64,000 bases of DNA from Mercurialis annua (taxonomy: Eukaryota > Streptophyta > Magnoliopsida > Malpighiales > Euphorbiaceae). The stretch covers positions 17,362,501-17,426,500 of the forward strand of contig NC_065576.1 of the NCBI RefSeq assembly GCF_937616625.2, in the 5' to 3' direction. The notes under the pieces were generated by a model, which searched no databases, was not told the DNA's origin, and saw only the letters and a program-made list of their open reading frames with translations. Numbering within the stretch: position 1 is the first letter of the stretch; the number at the start of each line of letters is the position of its first letter. Shown in pieces: positions 1 to 11,572 of this stretch. A program made the position numbers and the translations under genes.

Positions 1-1441
1 CTTTCGCTTCTTTTCCACGAATCGCCCTTCGCCCCTCGTCTAGCTCGAAGTATTTTTGGGCTATGCCCATCAAGTTCGAGAAAGTCGTGGGTTTATTGAC
101 CAACAGCTTGTCTACCAGTTTTCCGAATCGTGTTCCTTCTCGCAATGCTTCGGTTTCCATGTCGACGTTCAGGTTATCAATCTTCATAGCTTGCTTGTTA
201 AATCGTTCGATATATATTCTTAGGGTTTCTCCTTCTTCTTGAATGCATGATCTTAGGATGCTTGTGGTAGTTTTTGCTGGTATGTTTGTGAGATATCTGT
301 TGAAGAATTCTATCGATAGCGATGCAAAGCTCTCGATGGATCCTGGTTTCAGTTTGTTGTACCACCTTTGGGCGGTACCAGTGAGTGTGGTTGGGAAAAC
401 CCTGCATAAAATAGCATCTGATACGCTGAGTAGCCCCATGCTGGCGGTGAATCTGGAAGTATGATCTCAGGGGTCCCCTTCTCCGTTGCAAGTTGGCAAG
501 ACTGGTAGCTTCATGCTATATGGAATGGTTTCCTCCATGATCTCGGGTGAAAGGGGCGATCCCTTCAGCGTGAGATCGTCTATATCCAGCTCTTCCGACT
601 TCAATTTTTTGAGTGCTTTGGCAATCTTTTCTTCCAGATCTTCCTCGACTACATATGTGGCTTTGCTCTTCTGGGGCGATTCTGAGGACTCGCCCTCCCC
701 TTCTTGGTGTTTTTTCTTTGATTGCTCTTTCCTTGCATCTCTGTCTTGTCGCTTGATTTTAGGTGGGGCATCTTCTTTCTCTTTCTCCCTTCGTTCTTCT
801 CTTTTGGAGTTTAAACCGCTTCGGGCATCGTCTTGATTTTGCTCATTTCTGGGCGTTTCAGGGGTTTGCTCGTCGGATTTTTTTTTCATTCTCTTGATTT
901 CATGGACTTTCTTCGTCACTCCTGTTTCCATTTTCTCGTCAGTTTCTGTCGTTTCTTCCCTCGTCTCTTTCTTCATTTCCACCATTTCGGGTTCCCTTCT
1001 TCTGTTGTTTTCTCCCCTTGGCTCTTGACGACCTGGATTTGTGTTTTCTGTTCTTCCTCTTCTTCTTGTCGTTGTTGGGCTGAAATCATCCCTCATGATT
1101 TTCATAATTTCTTCGTGCCTATCATTCGTTCTTTTTGTTTCACTAGCCAATTTATCCAGGTTTGCCTGGACAGATTCTAGTACTTTTTTCTGCATCTCGC
1201 CGTATAAATCTTGTGCTTCCATGCCTAGCGTTGGTTGTTCATCAGTGCTCAGGTTGAAAGCAATTGGGTTGCTTCCTCTCATCGGATTAGTTTGGTATTG
1301 AGGTGTCAAAAAAGAGGGCCCTCCGGTATCACTTCTTCCCCCGGAAATGTGGAGCCCATCCTTAGTGACGTTGATTACTTCCGGCGTGCTTTTTGGATTC
1401 ATTGGTTGTTTGTCTTTCAGGTTCATTCCTTCAGAAGTCAT
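1..1441 (-). pseudogene. gag: gag of Ty3/gypsy element, in-frame stop, 3' end outside window
   Basis: Gag forms the virus-like particle that packages element RNA. The first ATG of the frame is at 1441-1439. About 324 codons follow: a low-complexity N-terminal part, then a strongly charged Lys/Glu/Arg-rich stretch (roughly residues 105-280). A TGA at 469-467 interrupts the frame. Beyond it the same frame stays open for about 155 codons to the window edge and encodes the conserved retrotransposon gag domain (Pfam Retrotrans_gag type), recognisable from DHTSRFTASM, LTGTAQRWYNKLKPGSI and GETLRIYIERFNKQA. The TGA lies exactly where the family has the GDP-x-DH motif, so a single base change best explains it. 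No zinc knuckle is visible before the edge. The copy is therefore probably non-functional, although readthrough cannot be excluded from sequence alone. Confidence 0.85.
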
Positions 1442-1507
1442 CTTCTTCAATGAAATTTGTTTTGAGTTCAGAAAAGCTCCTTCGAATTGAAGTTGAGTTA
1501 AGCTTTT

Positions 1508-1523
1508 CCCACAGTCGGCGCCA
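1508..1523 (-). other. Primer-binding site
   Basis: The minus strand reads TGGCGCCGACTGTGGG two bases after the CA end of the LTR. TGG at this place pairs with the CCA end of a tRNA. Many plant Ty3/gypsy elements have a TGGCGCC start here. I did not assign the tRNA. Confidence 0.75.
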
Positions 1524-1525
1524 AT

Positions 1526-2135
1526 TGATGGAGTCTGCCTTCTGAACCGGTGAATGAGACCTGCAAAACTGGGTAGAAGCTAACCGGACGGTGGTGGTCC
1601 GATTAACTCTCCGATGCTAAAGTCAGTTTAGAGTTTTGAGCAGCGTTTTAAGTATATGAATGTAATTGTGATTCTAGGCATACGTCATGCTCCTTTTATA
1701 GTAGATGAATGCATACCTTGTAGAGTCATAGTAGGTAAGTGAATCCTACTTTGTAGGGATCGAGCTACTTTGTAGGGATTCACCCTGATTTAGCGTGATC
1801 TACCTTATTCAGACATGAGTCCTATTTAGGAATGTCTTCCTAAATAGTCTCGTCTTCCTAAGATAGAGCTTATCTTTCCATGTTGGAGATTGTGTCCAAA
1901 TGGGAAGATACTTTGAGATATTATAGTAGATCATGGCGATCTATCCGAATCCCGGATTAACGCGCTTTGGGCGGATCCTAAGGGATTCTGTCTTCATTGG
2001 TATATCGGCGGATCTCAAGGGATTCGGCCGCGTTCCTCATATATTCAGGTCTTCATCGGGAGTCCGGTATCACCCGAGAGTGGATCTCCGGTGACTCGGC
2101 TCCATTATAACAATCGTAGGATTCGGTATCCATCA
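1526..2135 (-). repeat. 5' LTR (610 bp)
   Basis: The ends are the perfect inverted pair TGATGGA (minus strand, from 2135) and TCCATCA (ending at 1526), giving the expected TG...CA termini. Inside are a TATA box on the minus strand and two copies of CTACTTTGTAGGGAT (plus-strand sense, about 1745-1780). The 3' boundary is supported by the primer-binding site two bases further on, and the 5' boundary by the immediate start of satellite sequence. The partner LTR is not in the window, so the edges cannot be checked against a second copy. Confidence 0.85.
1691..1700 (-). promoter_or_regulatory. TATA box of the minus-strand LTR
   Basis: The minus strand reads TATAAAAGGA, a strong plant TATA match, inside the LTR and upstream of gag on the coding strand. 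Transcription would be expected to start about 25-35 bases further along the minus strand, near 1660. Confidence 0.6.
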
Positions 2136-2860
2136 GTAACGTTTGTAAACGTTTGGCTTACATTGCTAAAAAGGTGAAACGCTAGGATTTGTTTCGGAAC
2201 GTTTGTAAACGTTTGGCTTAAATTGCTAAAATGGGGAAATGCTTGGATTTGTTTCGTAACGTTTGTACACATTTGCCTTAAATTGCTAAAAAGGTGAAAC
2301 GCTTGGTTTTGTTTCGTAACATTTGGCTTAAATTGCTAAAAAGGTGAAACGCTTGGATTTGTTTCGTAACGCTTGTAAATGTTTGGCTTAAATTGCTAAA
2401 AAGGTGAAATTCTTGGTTTTGTTTCGTAACGTTTGCAATGGTTTGGCTTAAATCGCTAAAAATATGAAATGTTAATATTTGTTTCGTAACGTTTTAAACG
2501 TTTGGTTTTGTTTCGTAACGTTTGTAAATGTTTGGCTTAAATCGCTGAAAAGGTGAATCGTTTGGATTTGGTTCGGAATGTTTGTAAACGTTTGGCTTAA
2601 ATTGCTAAAAAGGCGAAACGTTTGGATTTGTTTCGTAACGTTTGTAAACGTTTGGCTTAAATCACTAAAAAGGGGAAACATTTTTCTTTGTTTCGTAACG
2701 TTTGTAAACGTTTGGCTTAAATCGCTAAAAAGGTGAAACGTTTGGATTTGTTTTGTATCGTTTGTAAACGTTTGCCTTGAATCGCAAAAAAGGGGAAACT
2801 TTTGGATTTGTTTCGTAAACTTTGTAAACGTTTGGCTTAAATTGCTAAAAAGGCGAAACG

Positions 2861-5800
2861 CTTGATGTGTTTCGTAACTTTTTTAAACGTTTGGCTTAAA
2901 TTTCTAAAAAGGAGAAACGCTTGGATTTATTTCGTAACGTTTGTAAACGTTTGTCTTAAATTGCTAAAAAGGTGAAACGTTTGGATTTGTACCGTAGCGT
3001 TTATAAAAGTTTGGCTTAAATCGCAAAAAAGGTGAAACGACTGGATTAAACGTTTGGCTCAAATCGCTAAAAAGGTGAAACGTTTGAATTTGTTTCGTAA
3101 CGTTTTAAACGTTTTGCTTAAATTGCTAAAAAGGTGAAACGCTTGGATTTGTTTCGTAACTTTTGTAAACGTTTGGCTTAAATTGCTAAAAAGGTGAAGC
3201 ATTTGGATTTGTTTCTTAACCTTTGTAAACGTTTGGCTTAAATCGCTAAAAAGGTGAAACGTTTGGATTTTTTGCCGTAATGTTTATTGGCTTAAATTGT
3301 TGTAAAGGTGAAATGCTTGGATTTGTTTCATAACGTTTGTAAACGTTTGGCTTAAATCGTTAAAAGGTGAAACACTTGGATTTGTTTCGTAACGTTTGTA
3401 AACGTTTGGCTTAAATTGCTAAAAAGGTGAAACGTTTATATTCGTTCCGTAGCGTTTATAAACGTTTGACTTAAATTGCTAAAATGGTGAAACGTTTGGA
3501 TTTGTTTCGTAGTGTTTGTAAATGTTTGGCTTAAATTGCTAAAAAGGGAAAACGCTAGGATTTGTTTCGTACCGTTTGTAAACGTTTAGCTTAAACTGCT
3601 AAAAAGGGGAAACGCTTGGATTTGTTTTGTAACGTTTTTAAACGTTTGGCTTAAATTGCTAAAAAGGGGATACGTTTGGTTTTGTTTCGTAACGGCTGTA
3701 AACGCTTGGCTTAAATTGCTAAAAGGTGGAACGCTTGGATTTGTTTTTTAACGCTAGTAAATGTTTCGCTTAAATTGCTAAAAAGATGAATTTCTTGGTT
3801 TTGTTTCGTAACGTTTGTAATGGTTTGGCTTAAATCTCTAAAAATATGAAATGTTTGTATTAGTTTCGTAACGTTTTAAACGTTTGGTTTTGTTTCGACA
3901 CGTTTGTAAACGTTGTGCTTAAATTGCTAAAAGTGTGAAGCGCTTAGATTTTTTTTGTAACGTTTGTAAACGTTTGCCTTAATTTGCTAAAAAGGTGAAA
4001 CGCTTGGAGTTGTTTCGTAACGTTTGTAAACTTTTGGCTTAAATTGCTAAAAAGGTGAAGCAATTGGTTTTGTTTCGTAACGTTTGTAAACGCTTTGCTT
4101 AAATTGCTAAAAATATGAATTGTTTGGATTTGTTTCGTAACGTTTGTAAACGTTTGCCTTCAATTGCTAAAAAGGTGAAACGCTGGGATTTGTTTCGGAA
4201 CGTTTGTAAATGTTTGGCTTAAATTGCCAAAAAGGGAAAACGCTTGGATTTGTTTCGTAATGTTTGTAAACCTTTGGCTTAGATTGCTAAAAAGGTGAAG
4301 CAATTGGTCTTGTTCCATAAAGTTTGTAAACGTTTGGCTTACATTGCTAAATAGGTGAAACGCTGGGATTGGTTTCCGAACGTTTGTAAACGTTTGGCTT
4401 AAATTGCTATAAAGGGGAAAAGCTTGGACTTGTTTCGTAACGTTTGTAAACGTTTGGCTTAAATTGCTACAAAGGTCAAGCAATTGATTTTGTTTCGTAA
4501 AATTTGTAAACGTTTGGCTTGCATTGCTAAAAAGGTGAAAACGCTGGGTTTTGTTTCGGAAATTTTGTAAACGTTTGGCTTAAATTGCTAAAAAGGGGAA
4601 ACGCTTGGATTTGTTTTGTAACGTTTGTACATGTTTGGCTTAAATTGCTAAAAAGGTGAAACGCTTGGTTTTCTTTCGTAACGTTTGGCTTAAATTGCTA
4701 AAAAGCTGAAACGTTTGTATTTATTTCATAACGCTTGTAAATGTTTGGCTTAAATTGCTAAAAAGGTGAAATGCTTGGTTTTGTTTCGTAACGGTTGTAA
4801 TAATTTGGCTTTAATCGCTAAAAATATGAAACGTTTGTATTTGTTTCGTAATATTTTAAACGTTTGATTTTGTTTCGTAACGTTTGTAAACGTTTGGCTT
4901 AAATTGCTAAAAAGGTGAATCGTTTGGATTTCTTTCGGAATGTTTGTAAACGTTTGGCTTAAATTGATAAAAAGGCGAAATGTTTGGATTTGTTTCGTAA
5001 CGGTTGGATTTCTTTCGTAACGCTTGTAAATGTTTGGCTTAAATTGCTAAAAAGGTAAAATGCTTGGTTTTGTTTCGTAACGTTTGTAATGGTTTGTCTT
5101 AAATCGCTAAAAATGTGAAACGTTTGTATTTGTTTCGTAACGTTTGAAACGTTTGGTTTTGTTTTGTAACGTTTGTAAACGTTTTGCTTAAATCGCTAAA
5201 AAGGTGAATCGGTTAGATTTATTTCGGAATGTTTGTAAACGTTTGGCTTAAATTGCTAAAAAGGCGAAACGTTTGGATTTGTTTCGTAACGTTTGTAAAC
5301 GTTTGGCTTAAATCACTAAAAAAGGGAAACGTTTTGCTTTGTTACATAACGTTTGTAAACGTTTTGCTTAAATCGCTAAAAAGGTGAAACGTTTGGATTT
5401 GTTTTGTATCATTTGTAAACGTTTGGCTTAAATCGCAAAAAAGGGGGAACTTTTGGATTTGTTTCGTAAACTTTGTAAACGTTTGGTTTAAATTGCTAAA
5501 AAGGCAAAACGCTTGATGTGTTTCGTAACGTTTGTAAACGTTTGGCTTAAATTGCTAAAAAGGAGTAACGCTTGAATTTGTTTCGTAACGTTTGTAAACA
5601 TTTGTCTTAAATTGCTAAAAAGGTGAAACGTTTAGATTTGTTTCGTAGCGTTTATAAACGTTTGGCTTAAATCGTAAAAAAGGAGAAACGTTTGGATTAA
5701 ACGTTTGGCTCAAATCGCTAAAATGGTGAAACGTTTGAATTTGTTTCGTAACGTTTGTAAACGTTTTGCTTAAATTGCTAAAAAGGTGAAACGCTTGGAT

Positions 5801-8800
5801 TTTTTTCGTAACTTTTGTAAACGATTGGCTTAAATTGCTAAAAAGGTGAAGCATTTGGATTTGTTTCTTAACCTTTGTAAACGTTTGGCTTAAACCGCTA
5901 AAAAGGTGACACGTTTGGATTTTTTTTCGTAATGTTTATAAACATTTGGTTTAAATTGCTATAAAGGTGAAATGCTTGGATTTATTAATTAACGTTTGTA
6001 AACGTTTGGCTTAAATTGTTAAAAGGTGAAACACTTGGATTTGTTTCGTAAAGTTTGTAAATGTTTGACTTAAATTGCTAAAAAGGTGAAACGTTTATAT
6101 TCGTTCTGTAGCGTTTATAAACGTTTGCTTCAATCGCTAAAATGGTGAAACGTTTGGATTTGTTTCGTAGCATTTGTAAACGTTTGACTTAAATTGCTAA
6201 AAAGGGAAAACGCTAGGATTTGTTTCGTAACGTTTGTAAACGTTTGGCTTAAATTGCTAAAAAGGGGAAACGTTTGGATTTGTTTTGTAACGTTTGTAAA
6301 CATTTGGCTTAAATTGCTAAAAAGGGGAAACGCTTGGTTTTCTTTTTCGTAACGTTTGTAAACATTTGGCTTATATTGCTAAAAGGTGAAACGCTTGGAT
6401 TTGTTTCGTAACGCTTGTAAATGTTTGTCTTAAATTGCTAAAAAGGTGAATTGCTTGGTTTTGTTTCGTAACGTTTGTAATGGTTTGGCTTAAATCACCA
6501 ATAATATGAAAGGTTTGTATTTGTTTCATAACGTTTTAAATGTTTGGTTTTGTTTCGTAACGTTTGCAAACGTTGTACTTAAATTGCTAAAAGTGTGAAG
6601 CGCTTGGATTTGTTTTGTAACGTTTGTAAACGTTTGGCTTAATTTGCTAAAAAGGTGAAATGTTGGAATTGTTTCGTAACGTTTGTAAACGTTTAGCTTA
6701 AATTGCTAAAAAGGTGAAGCAGTTGGTTTTGTTTCGTAACCTTTGTAAACGCTTGGTTTAAATTGCTAAAAAGGTGAAATGTTTGAATTAGTTTCGCAAC
6801 GTTTGTAAACGTTTGGCTTAAATTGCTAAAAAGGAGAAACGCTGGGATTTGTTTCGGAACATTTGTAAAGGTTTGGCTTAAATTGCTAAAAAGGGGAAAC
6901 ACTTGGATTTGTTTCGTAACATTTGTAAACATTTGGCTTGAATTGCAAAAAAGGTGAAGCAATTAGTTTTGTTTCGTAAAGTTTGTAAATGTTTGGCTTA
7001 CATTGCTAAAAAGGTGAAACGCTGGGATTTGTTTCCTAATGTTTGTAAACGTTTGGCTTAAATTGCTAAAATCGGGAAATGCTTGGATTTGTTTCTTAAC
7101 GTTTGTACACATTTGGCTTAAATTGCTAAAAAGGTAAAACAATTGGTTTTGTTTCGTAACATTTGGCTTAAATTGCTAAAAAGGTGAAACGCTTGGATTT
7201 GTTTCGTAACGCTTGTAAATGTTTGGCTTAAATTGCTAAAAAGGTGAAATGCTTGGTTTTGTTTCGTAACGTTTGTAATGGTTTGTCTTAAATCACTAAA
7301 AATGTGAAACGTTTGTATTTGTTTCGTAATGTTTGAAACGTTTGGTTTTGTTTTGTAACGTTTGTAAACGTTTGGCTTAAATCGCTAAAAAGGTGAATCG
7401 GTTGGATTTGTTTCAGAATGTTTGTAAACGTTTGGCTTAAATTGCTAAAAAGGCGAAACGTTTGGATTTGTTTCGTAACTTTTGTAAACGTTTGGCTAAA
7501 ATCACTAAAAAAGGGAAACATTTTGCTTTGTTACGTAACGTTTGTAAACGTTTTGCTTAAATCGCTAAAAAGGTGAAACGTTTGGATTTGTTTTGTATCA
7601 TTTGTAAACATTTGGCTTAAATCGCAAAAAAGGGGAAACTTTTGGATATGTTTCGTAAACTTTGTAAACGTTTGGCTTAAATTGCTAAAAAGGCGAAACG
7701 CTTGATGTGTTTCGTAACGTTTGTAAACGTTTGGCTTAAATTGCTAAAAAGAAGTAACGCTTGGATTTGTTTCGTAACGTTTGTAAACGTTTGTCTTAAA
7801 TTTCTAAACAGGTGAAACGTTTAGATTTGTTTCGTAGCGTTTATAAACATTTGGCTTAAATCGCAAAAAAGGAGAAACGTTTGGCTCAAATCGCTAAAAA
7901 GGTGAAACGTTTGAATTTGTTTCGTAACGTTTGTAAACGTTTTGCTTAAATTGCTAAAAATGTGAAACACTTGGATTTGTTTCGTAACTTTTGTAAATGA
8001 TTGGCTTAAATTGCTAAAAAGGTGAAGCATTTGGATTTGTTTCTTAACCTTTATAAACGTTTGGCTTAAACCGCTAAAAAGGTGACACGTTTGGATTTTT
8101 TTTCGTAATGTTTATAAACATTTGGTTTAAATTGCTATAAATGTGAAATGCTTGGATTTGTTTCGTAACGTTTGTAAACGTTTGGCTTAAATTGTTAAAA
8201 GGTGAAACACTTGGATTTGTTTCTTAACGTTTGTAAATGTTTGACTTAAATTGCTAAAAAGGTGACACGTTTATATTCGTTCCGTAGCGTTTATAAACGT
8301 TTGCTTAAATCGCTAAAATGGTGAAACGTTTGGATTTGTTTCGTAGCATTTATAAACGTTTGGCTTAAATTGCTAAAAAGGGAAAACGCTAGGATTTGTT
8401 TCGTAACGTTTGTAAACGTTTGGCTTAAATTGCTAAAAAGGGGAAACGTTTGGATTTGTTTTGTAACGTTTGTAAACATTTGGCTTAAATTGCTAAAAAG
8501 GGGAAACGCTTGGTTTTTTTCCCGTAACGTTTGTAAACATTTGGCTTATATTGCTAAAAGGTGAAACGCTTGGATTTTGTTTCGTAACGCTTGTAAATAT
8601 TTGGCTTAAATTGCTAAAAAGGTGAATTACTTTGTTTTGTTTCGTAACGTTTGTAATGATTTGGCTTAAATCACCAAAAATATTAAAGGTTTGTATTTGT
8701 TTCATAACGTTTTAAACGTTTGGTTTTGTTTCGTAACGTTTGCAAACGTTGTGCTTATATTGCTAAAAGTGTGAAGCGCTTGGATTTGTTTTGTAACGTT

Positions 8801-10043
8801 TGTAAACGTTTGGCTTAATTTGCTAAAAAGGTGAAACGTTGGAATTGTTTCGTAACGTTTGTAAACGTTTGGCTTAAATTGCTAAAAAGGTGAAGCAATT
8901 GGTTTTGTTTCATAACGTTTGTAAATGCTTGGTTTAAATTGCTAATAAGGTGAAATGTTTGAATTTGTTTCGTAACGTTTGTAAACGTTTGGCTTAAATT
9001 GCTAAAAAGGAGAAACGCTGGGATTTGTTTCGGAACATTTGTAAAGGTTTGGCTTAAATTGCTAAAAAGGGGAAACGCTTGGATTTGTTTCGTAATATTT
9101 GTAAACATTTGGCTTAAATTGCAAAAAAGGTAAAGCAATTGGTTTTGTTTCGTAAAGTTTGTAAACGTTTAGCTTACATTGCTAAAATGGTGAAACGCTG
9201 GGATTTGTTTCCGAATGTTTGTAAATGTTTGGCTTAAATTGCTAAAAAGGGGAACACTTGAAGTTGTTTCGTAACGTTAATAAACGTTTGGCTTAAATTG
9301 CTAAAGAGGTGAAGCAATTGGTTTTGTTTCGTAAAGTATGTAAACGTTTGGCTTACATTGTTAAAAGGTGAAACACTGGTATTTGTTTCGGAACCTTTGA
9401 AAACGTTTGGTTTAAATTGCTAAAAAGGGGAAACGCTTGGATTTGTTTCGTAACGTTTGTACACGTTTGGCTTAAATTGCTAAAAAGGTGAAACGCTTGG
9501 TTTTGTTTCGTAACGTTTGGCTTAAATTGCTGAAAAGGTGAAACACTTGGATTTGTTTCGTAACGCTTGTAAATGTTCTGCTTGAATTGCTAAAAAGGTG
9601 AAATGCTTGGTTTTGTTTCGTAACGTTTGTAATAATTTGGCTTAAATCGCTAAAAATGTGAAACGTTTTGAAACGTTTTAAACGTTTGATTTTGTTTCAT
9701 TACGTTTGTAAACGTTTGGCTTAAATCGATAAAAAGGTGAATCGTTTGGATTTGTTTCGAAATGTTTGTAAACGTTTGGCTTAAATTGATAAAAAGGAGA
9801 AACGTTTGGATTTGTTTCGTAACGTTTGTAAACGTTTGGCTTAAATCACTAAAAAGGTGAAACGTTTTGCTTTGTTTTGTTATGTTTGTAAACGTTTTGC
9901 TTAAATCGCTAAATAGGTGAAACGTTTGGATTTGTTTCGTATCGTTTGTAAAGGTTTGGCTGAAATCGCTAAAAAGGGGAAACGTTTGGATTTGTTTCGT
10001 AACCTTTATAAACGTTTGGTTTAAATTGCTAAAAAGGTGAAAC
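2861..10043 (-). repeat. Higher-order repeat, about 2.2-2.65 kb, three full copies
   Basis: The variant CTTGATGTG recurs at 2861, 5512, 7701 and 10044, giving spacings of 2651, 2189 and 2343 bp. A second landmark, a shortened monomer with a TTTTAAACGTTTGGTTTTG-like junction, recurs in step near 2490, 5140, 7335 and 9675. Between landmarks the order of variant monomers is preserved, which means multi-monomer blocks were amplified as units. Copy borders given here are landmarks, not true breakpoints. Confidence 0.75.
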
Positions 10044-11340
10044 GCTTGATGTGTTCCGTAACGTTTGTAAACGTTTTGCTTAAATTGCTAAAAAGGAGAA
10101 ACACTTGGATTTGTTTCGTAACGTTTGTAAACGTTTGGCTTAAATTGCTCAAAAGGTAAAACGTTTGGATTTGTTTCGTAGCGTTTATAAATGTTTGGCT
10201 TAAATCGTAAAAAAGGGAAACGTTTGGATTAAACGTTTGGCTTAAATCTATAAAAAGGCGAAACATTTGGATTTATTTCGTAACGTTTGTAAAAGTTTTG
10301 CTTAAATTGCTAAAAACGTGAAACGCTTGGATTTTTTTCGTAACGTTTGTAAACGTTTGGCTTAAACTGCTAAAAAGGTGAAACGCATGGATTTGTTTGG
10401 TTACGTTTTTAAACGTTTGGCTTCAATTGCTAAAAAGGTGAAGCACTTGGTTTTTTTTGTAACGTTTTTAAACGTTTGGTTTAAATTGCTAAAAATGTTA
10501 AACGTTTGGATTTATTTCGTAAAGTTTGTAAACGTTTGCCTTTAATCGCTAAAAAGGTGAAATATATGGATTTGTTTCGTAACGTTTGTAAACGTTTGGC
10601 TTAAATCGCTAAAACGGTGAAACGTTTGGATTTGTTTCGTAACGTTTTAAACGTTTAGCTGAAATCACTAAAATGGGAAAATGTTTGGATTTGTTTCGTA
10701 ACGTTTGCAAACGTCTGGCTAAAATTGCTAAAAAGGTGAAACGTTTGGCTTTGTTTCGTAACGTTTGTAAACGTTCTCCTTAAATTGCTAAAAAGGTAAA
10801 GCGTTTTGATTTGGTTCATAGCGTTTGTAAACATTCGGCTTAAATTGCTAAAAAGGTGAAACGGTTGGATCTGTTTCGTAACGTTTGTAAACGTTTAGCT
10901 TATATTGCTAACAAGGTAAAACGCTTGGATCAATTTCGTAACATTTGCAAACATTTGGCTTAAATTGCTAAAAAGGTGAAACGCTTGGATTTGTTTCGTA
11001 ACGTTTGTAAACGTTTGGCTTAAATTGCTAAAAAGGTGAAGCATTTGGCTTTGTTTCATAACCTTTGTAAACGTTTGGCTTAAATAGCTAAAAAGGTGAA
11101 ACGTTTGGATTTGTTTCGTTACGTTTGTAAACGTTTGGCTTAAATTGTTAAAAAGGTGAAACGCTTGGATTTGTTTCGTAACGTTTGTAAACGTTTGGCG
11201 TAAATTGCTAAAAAGGTGAAACGTTTGGATTTGTTTCGTAGCGTTTGTAAACGTTTGGCTTATATCACTTAAAAGGTGAAACGTATGGATTTGTTTACGT
11301 TTGGTTTTAATTGCTAAAAACGTGAAACGCTTGGATTTGT

Positions 11341-11560
11341 TTCGTAACGTTTGTAAACGTTTGGCTTAAATTGTTAAAAAGGTAAAACGCTTGGATTTGT
11401 TTCGTAAAGTTTATAAACGTTTGGCTTAAATTGCTAAAATGGTGAAACGCTTGGATTTGTTTCGTAACGTTTGTAAACGTTTGGCTTAAATTGTTAAAAA
11501 GGTAAAACGCTTGGATTTGTTTCGTAAAGTTTATAAACGTTTGGCTGAAATTGCCAAAAG
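11341..11560 (-). repeat. Local 120-bp dimer duplication at the array break
   Basis: The 60 bases at 11341-11400 are identical to those at 11461-11520, and 11401 onward nearly matches 11521 onward. A two-monomer unit was therefore duplicated just before the polarity switch. Confidence 0.8.
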
Positions 11561-11572
11561 TTTCTCCATTTT
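11551..11572. other. Satellite polarity-switch junction
   Basis: Up to 11560 monomers run in minus polarity and from 11561 in plus polarity. The break falls within TTGCCAAAAG/TTTCTCCATT. The G at 11560 fits both sides, a one-base overlap. The flanks AAATTGCCAAAA and TTTTAGCGATTT are near-complementary with about 9 bases between, so the array folds back on itself here. No mobile-element sequence lies at the junction. Confidence 0.9.

Larger units (their letters stand above)
1..2135 (-). mobile_element. Ty3/gypsy LTR retrotransposon, 5' part, cut by window edge
   Basis: Reading the minus strand from 2135 down, the order is satellite, 610-bp 5' LTR, a primer-binding site two bases after the LTR, a short leader and a gag frame that runs off the window at base 1. 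Pol and the 3' LTR are outside the window. The LTR edge abuts satellite directly at 2136, so the element is inserted in the array. Its flanking five bases, GTAAC on the plus strand at 2136-2140, would be one copy of the target duplication. The gag domain resembles the Tat/Retand side of plant Ty3/gypsy elements; that lineage call is from memory of motif style and is weak. It is a different family from the three other insertions in the window. Confidence 0.9.
2136..11560 (-). repeat. 60-bp satellite array, minus polarity
   Basis: This is a continuous head-to-tail array of about 157 monomers. On the plus strand each reads as the reverse complement of the monomer seen to the right (GTTTGTAAACGTTTGGCTTA, then AATTGCTAAAAAGG, and so on). 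Monomers differ by scattered substitutions, mostly at CpG positions, and by occasional truncated units (for example near 2310-2340, 3035-3050 and 7880-7890). Open frames of 60-110 codons run through it only because the unit length is a multiple of three. There are no genes. Confidence 0.97.

Noticed and set aside
2472..9138. Many 60-110-codon open frames on both strands of the satellite
   Set aside because: They are read-through of a 60-bp unit (20 codons) in several frames and on both strands, broken by stops and truncated units. There is no start context or codon preference.
2136..11560. Telomeric or rDNA spacer origin of the repeat
   Set aside because: The monomer shows no TTTAGGG units and no rRNA gene or spacer landmarks.
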